Part shown: positions 61,332-64,000 of the stretch, in pieces
Layout: the number at the start of each line of letters is the position of its first letter
Position numbering within the stretch: the first letter of the stretch is position 1
Assembly: GCF_018139485.1 (NCBI RefSeq)
Contig: NZ_JAGSNF010000001.1
Location: 186,001-250,000, forward strand
Reading direction: 5' to 3'
DNA: 64,000 nt
DNA from: Phycicoccus avicenniae
GTDB lineage: Bacteria > Actinomycetota > Actinomycetes > Actinomycetales > Dermatophilaceae
Position numbers and translations under genes: made by a program
The notes under the pieces: model-generated
What the model saw: only the letters and a program-made list of their open reading frames with translations
Told to the model about the DNA's origin: nothing
The model's database searches: none

Positions 61332-62495
61332 GTGCGCACCGCACCGCCCCGCGAGTCCGACTTCACCTCCCGGCTGCGCAGCCCCGCCGTCGCGAGCCGG
61401 GTCGGGGTCGCCCTCGGCGTCTGCTTCGCGCTGGCGTTCGTCACCGGGGTGGTCAGCCATTGGGCCCAGGCCCAGACCTGGTGGATCCCCTACCCGACGG
61501 CGCCCGCGTGGGGGTACCGCGTCACCCAGGGCCTGCACACCCTGTCCGGCATCGCGTGCATCCCCCTGCTCCTCGTCAAGCTGTGGACCGTCTTCCCCCG
61601 GCTGTTCCAGGCGATGGCCCGCCCGACGACTCGCACCGGGCTCCTCCAGCTGCTCGAGCGCGCCTCGATCGCCGTGCTCGTCGCGGCGGCGATCTTCCAG
61701 CTCGTCACCGGCCTCGCGAACGCGGCGCAGTGGTACCCGTGGGGCTTCGGGTTCATCGTCACGCACTACGCGATGGCGTGGGTCGCGATCGGCGCCCTCC
61801 TCGTCCACGTCGCCGTCAAGCTGCCGGTCATCCGCGCCGCGCTCGGCGCCGACGTCGAGTCCGGGGCGCTGGACCGCCCCGGCACCGCGCCGCGCAGCGC
61901 AGGGCTGACCCGGCGCGGCCTGCTCACGACGACGTGGGTCGCGGCGGTCGTCGCCGTCCTCGCCTCGGCCGGCAACACCGTGACGCCGCTGCGGCGGGTG
62001 TCCGGGCTCGCCGTGCGCGACGGCGAGGGCCCGCAGGGTGTCCCGGTCAACAAGAGCGCCGAGTCCGCGGGGGTCACCGAGACCGCCCGCGACCCGGGCT
62101 TCCGGTTCGCCGTCGTGGGCGCGGACCGCACCGTCGAGCTGAGCCGGGCCGAGCTCGAGGCCATGCCGCAGACGAGCGCCACCCTGCCCATCGCGTGCGT
62201 CGAGGGCTGGAGCGCCAGCGGGGAGTGGTCGGGCGTGCGCGTGCGCGACCTGCTCGACCTCGCCGGGGTGCCGGCGGGCACCGACGTCGCGGTCCAGAGC
62301 CTCCAGCAGGGCGGGGTCTACACCCGCACGACCCTCCAGGGCAGCTTCGCCGACCATCCGGACACCCTCCTCGCGCTCCGGCTGAACGGCGAGGACCTCG
62401 ACATCGACCACGGCTTCCCGTGCCGGGTCATCGCCCCGAACCGCCCGGGGGTCCTCCAGACCAAGTGGGTCCGCTCGATCGAGGTGCAGGCCTGA
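61332..62495 (+). CDS. Molybdopterin-dependent oxidoreductase with membrane-anchor N-terminus
   Basis: 387 residues. GTG 61332 with CAGGAG upstream. The first 170 residues hold about four membrane segments, with His residues in RVTQGLHTLSGI, VTHYAMAW and LLVHVAVKL, suggesting a heme-b-type anchor; another segment follows near 198-215. The C-terminal domain (about 245-387) has the sulfite oxidase/YedY-like Moco fold with Cys289 in TLPIACVEGWSASGEWSGVR. This resembles MsrP/YedZ-YedY in one chain. The substrate is unknown; protein methionine sulfoxide or sulfite are possibilities. Overlaps the next gene by one base. Confidence 0.8.
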   Translation: MRTAPPRESDFTSRLRSPAVASRVGVALGVCFALAFVTGVVSHWAQAQTWWIPYPTAPAWGYRVTQGLHTLSGIACIPLLLVKLWTVFPRLFQAMARPTTRTGLLQLLERASIAVLVAAAIFQLVTGLANAAQWYPWGFGFIVTHYAMAWVAIGALLVHVAVKLPVIRAALGADVESGALDRPGTAPRSAGLTRRGLLTTTWVAAVVAVLASAGNTVTPLRRVSGLAVRDGEGPQGVPVNKSAESAGVTETARDPGFRFAVVGADRTVELSRAELEAMPQTSATLPIACVEGWSASGEWSGVRVRDLLDLAGVPAGTDVAVQSLQQGGVYTRTTLQGSFADHPDTLLALRLNGEDLDIDHGFPCRVIAPNRPGVLQTKWVRSIEVQA

Positions 62496-62941
62496 TGGCC
62501 GCGCGGCTCGCCCTCGGTGCGCTCGGCGTCCTCGCCGGCCTCTACGGCGCGGTGCGTCTGCTGCAGACCGGCACCGACAACGTGACCGCCGCCCTCTGGT
62601 GGGTCGCGGGAGGCGTCGTCGTCCACGACGGTCTCCTCGCCCCGGTCGTCGTCGTCCTCACGGTGCTCGCGCTCCGGGTCCTGCCCGCGGCCGCCCGGCC
62701 GTGGACCGCGGCGGCGGCGGTCGTCGTCGGGACCGTCACGGTGACGGCCATCCCGGTCCTCGGCCGGTTCGGCGCCCGCCCGGACAACCCGACACTCCTC
62801 CCGAGGGACTACGTGCGCAACTGGCTGATCGTCGTCGCGCTCGTCGTCGTCGGCACGGCGCTGCTCGCGCTCGTGCGCACCGCGCGGGAGCGCAGGGTCA
62901 GCCCGGGACCGAGTACTGGGCGTCCACCGCGAGGTCGGTGA
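62495..62941 (+). CDS. Membrane protein, unknown
   Basis: 148 residues. ATG 62495 overlaps the Moco gene stop by one base. Four hydrophobic segments (about 4-22, 33-62, 68-88, 110-131). Its last 44 bases overlap the convergent mshD gene. Possibly a partner of the Moco enzyme. Confidence 0.7.
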   Translation: MAARLALGALGVLAGLYGAVRLLQTGTDNVTAALWWVAGGVVVHDGLLAPVVVVLTVLALRVLPAAARPWTAAAAVVVGTVTVTAIPVLGRFGARPDNPTLLPRDYVRNWLIVVALVVVGTALLALVRTARERRVSPGPSTGRPPRGR

Positions 62942-63821
62942 AGCCGATCCGCTCGTAGGTGCGGCGGGCGGCGACGTTGTCCCCGTCGACGTAGAGGCGG
63001 ACCTCGGCGAGCCGCTGCCGGGCGAGGTGGGCCAGGCCGAGCCCGGTGAGGGGTCCGCCGAGCCCCTGCCCCTGCTCCTCCGGGTCGACGCCGACCGCGT
63101 AGACCTCCCCGGAGCCCTGCCGGGTCCCGGTCATCCCGGGGGCGTGGCTCGCGAGGTCGTCCGGCTCGACCTTCGTCCAGTGGAAGGCGACGACGCGGCC
63201 GTCCCGCTCGAGCAGCAGCAGCCCGTCCGGGTCGAACCACGGCTGCTCCATCCGCTCGTGGAGGTCGGCGAGCCGCAGCCGTCCCTGCTCCGGGTGGCCG
63301 ACGAACGCGGCGGCGTTGAGCGCCACCCACGTCTCGTCGTCGCGGCCGGGGTGGAAGCCGCGGACGGTGTACCCGTCCGGCAGGTCCGGGTCGCGCTCGT
63401 CGGCGTCGCCGAGCCGGCGGGACATCTGGTGCAGGCTGCGGGTGCGCTCGAGCCCGGCGGCCCCGGCGAGCGCGCGGGCCGGGTCGAGGTCGCCGTGCGC
63501 CCAGACGCTGCGGGTGCCGTTGGCGAGCGCGGCGTCGAGCAGCGCCCGTCCGTGCCCGGCGCGCCGGTGGGCCGGGTCGACGACGAGCTCGGCGACGGCG
63601 TCGGCGGTCCCGGCCGACGACACCTGCGCGTAGCCGAGCAGACCCGCCTCGTCGTCGGTCCGCAGGAGGTGGACGACCCCCTCGCGGGCGGGCCCGAGCC
63701 CGAGGGCGAAGGCCTCGGACACGGCGCCGACGCCGTCCGCGGCCTCGGCCCGGTCCCAGAGCTCGCGGACCCGGGGGCCGAGCCCCTCGTCGACCCCGGT
63801 GAGCCGTTCCGTGCGTGCCAT
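62898..63821 (-). CDS. mshD: Mycothiol synthase
   Basis: 307 residues. ATG 63821 overlaps the regulator stop by one base. Two GNAT domains: the first has ELVVDPAHRRAGHGRALLDA (about 79-98), the second EVYAVGVDPEEQGQGLGGPL (about 239-258) and LYVDGDNVAARRTYERIGF. This double-GNAT plan is MshD, which acetylates Cys-GlcN-Ins to make mycothiol, the main thiol of actinomycetes. Confidence 0.95.
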   Translation of the reverse strand: MARTERLTGVDEGLGPRVRELWDRAEAADGVGAVSEAFALGLGPAREGVVHLLRTDDEAGLLGYAQVSSAGTADAVAELVVDPAHRRAGHGRALLDAALANGTRSVWAHGDLDPARALAGAAGLERTRSLHQMSRRLGDADERDPDLPDGYTVRGFHPGRDDETWVALNAAAFVGHPEQGRLRLADLHERMEQPWFDPDGLLLLERDGRVVAFHWTKVEPDDLASHAPGMTGTRQGSGEVYAVGVDPEEQGQGLGGPLTGLGLAHLARQRLAEVRLYVDGDNVAARRTYERIGFTDLAVDAQYSVPG

Positions 63822-64000
63822 CAGCCCTCGACCTCCTCGAGCTCGCCGGCGGCCTCCGGGACGAAGCGGTAGCCGACGTTGCGGACCGTCCCGATGAGCA
63901 GCTCGTGCTCGGTGCCGAGCTTCGCCCGCAGCCGCCGCACGTGGACGTCGACGGTGCGGGTACCGCCGAAGTAGTCGTAGCCCCAGACCTCCTGGAGCAG
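63821..64000 (-). CDS. OmpR/GlnR-type winged-helix regulator, C-terminal 59 residues (window edge)
   Basis: The visible end reads [29 protein letters not shown] and [13 protein letters not shown]: the effector winged helix of OmpR/PhoB-type response regulators. Position directly upstream of mshD and near the phosphate genes matches the GlnR-type regulator beside mshD in mycobacteria (Rv0818-Rv0819), but the receiver domain needed to decide is outside the window. The TGA shares one base with the mshD ATG. Confidence 0.85.
   Translation of the reverse strand: MLQEVWGYDYFGGTRTVDVHVRRLRAKLGTEHELLIGTVRNVGYRFVPEAAGELEEVEG

Noticed and set aside
58565-62941. 1,458-residue plus-strand frame
   Set aside because: Antisense to mutT1 and ppk, then out of frame with the Moco gene; no protein character until it enters the 62,495 gene.
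1-64000. CRISPR arrays, rRNA, riboswitches, phage structural genes
   Set aside because: No regularly spaced repeats, rRNA-like conserved blocks, or capsid/terminase-type proteins seen.

Overview
The window reads as a chromosome segment of a high-GC actinomycete. Mycothiol synthase, MutT1, a DUF4193 protein, a single-anchor Ser/Thr kinase and a GlnR-type regulator next to mshD together suggest Actinomycetota, probably Micrococcales of the Intrasporangiaceae/Dermatophilaceae kind. The taxon is an inference.

The window falls into two parts. Positions about 663-45,910 look like a genomic island. A tRNA-Lys(TTT) gene lies at 45,911-45,983 on the minus strand, and its 3' 42 bases are repeated (41 of 42 identical) in the same orientation at 663-704. 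This is the footprint of an integrative element that used the tRNA 3' end as its attachment site. No integrase remains. The tRNA-side end carries an intact IS3-family element beside a truncated IS481-family transposase. The cargo has no housekeeping genes: it is regulators (MerR, TetR, HxlR), flavin and NAD(P) oxidoreductases, hydrolases, two MFS transporters and a large ABC exporter. Before 663 there is only the 3' end of a Fic gene.

The most notable feature of the island is a repeated promoter. Seven copies share a TTGA -35 box, exactly 19 bp of spacer holding a TGGCCG-N3-CGGCCA dyad (some degenerate), and a -10 of form TNNNNT. This is the layout of MerR-activated promoters. The copies precede a DUF1345 membrane protein (9,897), a frameshifted SDR (13,950, minus), a CPBP/SDR/acyltransferase/ABC operon (15,463), a lipoprotein peptidase-like hydrolase (28,369), an epoxide hydrolase/ankyrin/membrane-protein operon (30,076), a secreted hydrolase (32,547) and an alcohol dehydrogenase-like gene (38,469). 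Two paralogous long MerR regulators (1,451-2,182 and 13,976-14,704) lie in the same island, the second directly between two of the sites. In four cases the start codon is 5-7 nt after the -10, implying leaderless mRNAs. A further MerR/old-yellow-enzyme pair and several TetR/HxlR pairs have their own operators.

Positions 46,000-64,000 are ordinary core genome: a serine hydrolase, DUF4193 protein, Ser/Thr kinase, YihY protein, then a phosphate block (DUF47 protein plus PiT transporter; PHO boxes and pstSCAB; mutT1 and ppk on the other strand), a Moco oxidoreductase with a membrane anchor, mshD and the 3' end of an OmpR-type regulator at the window edge.
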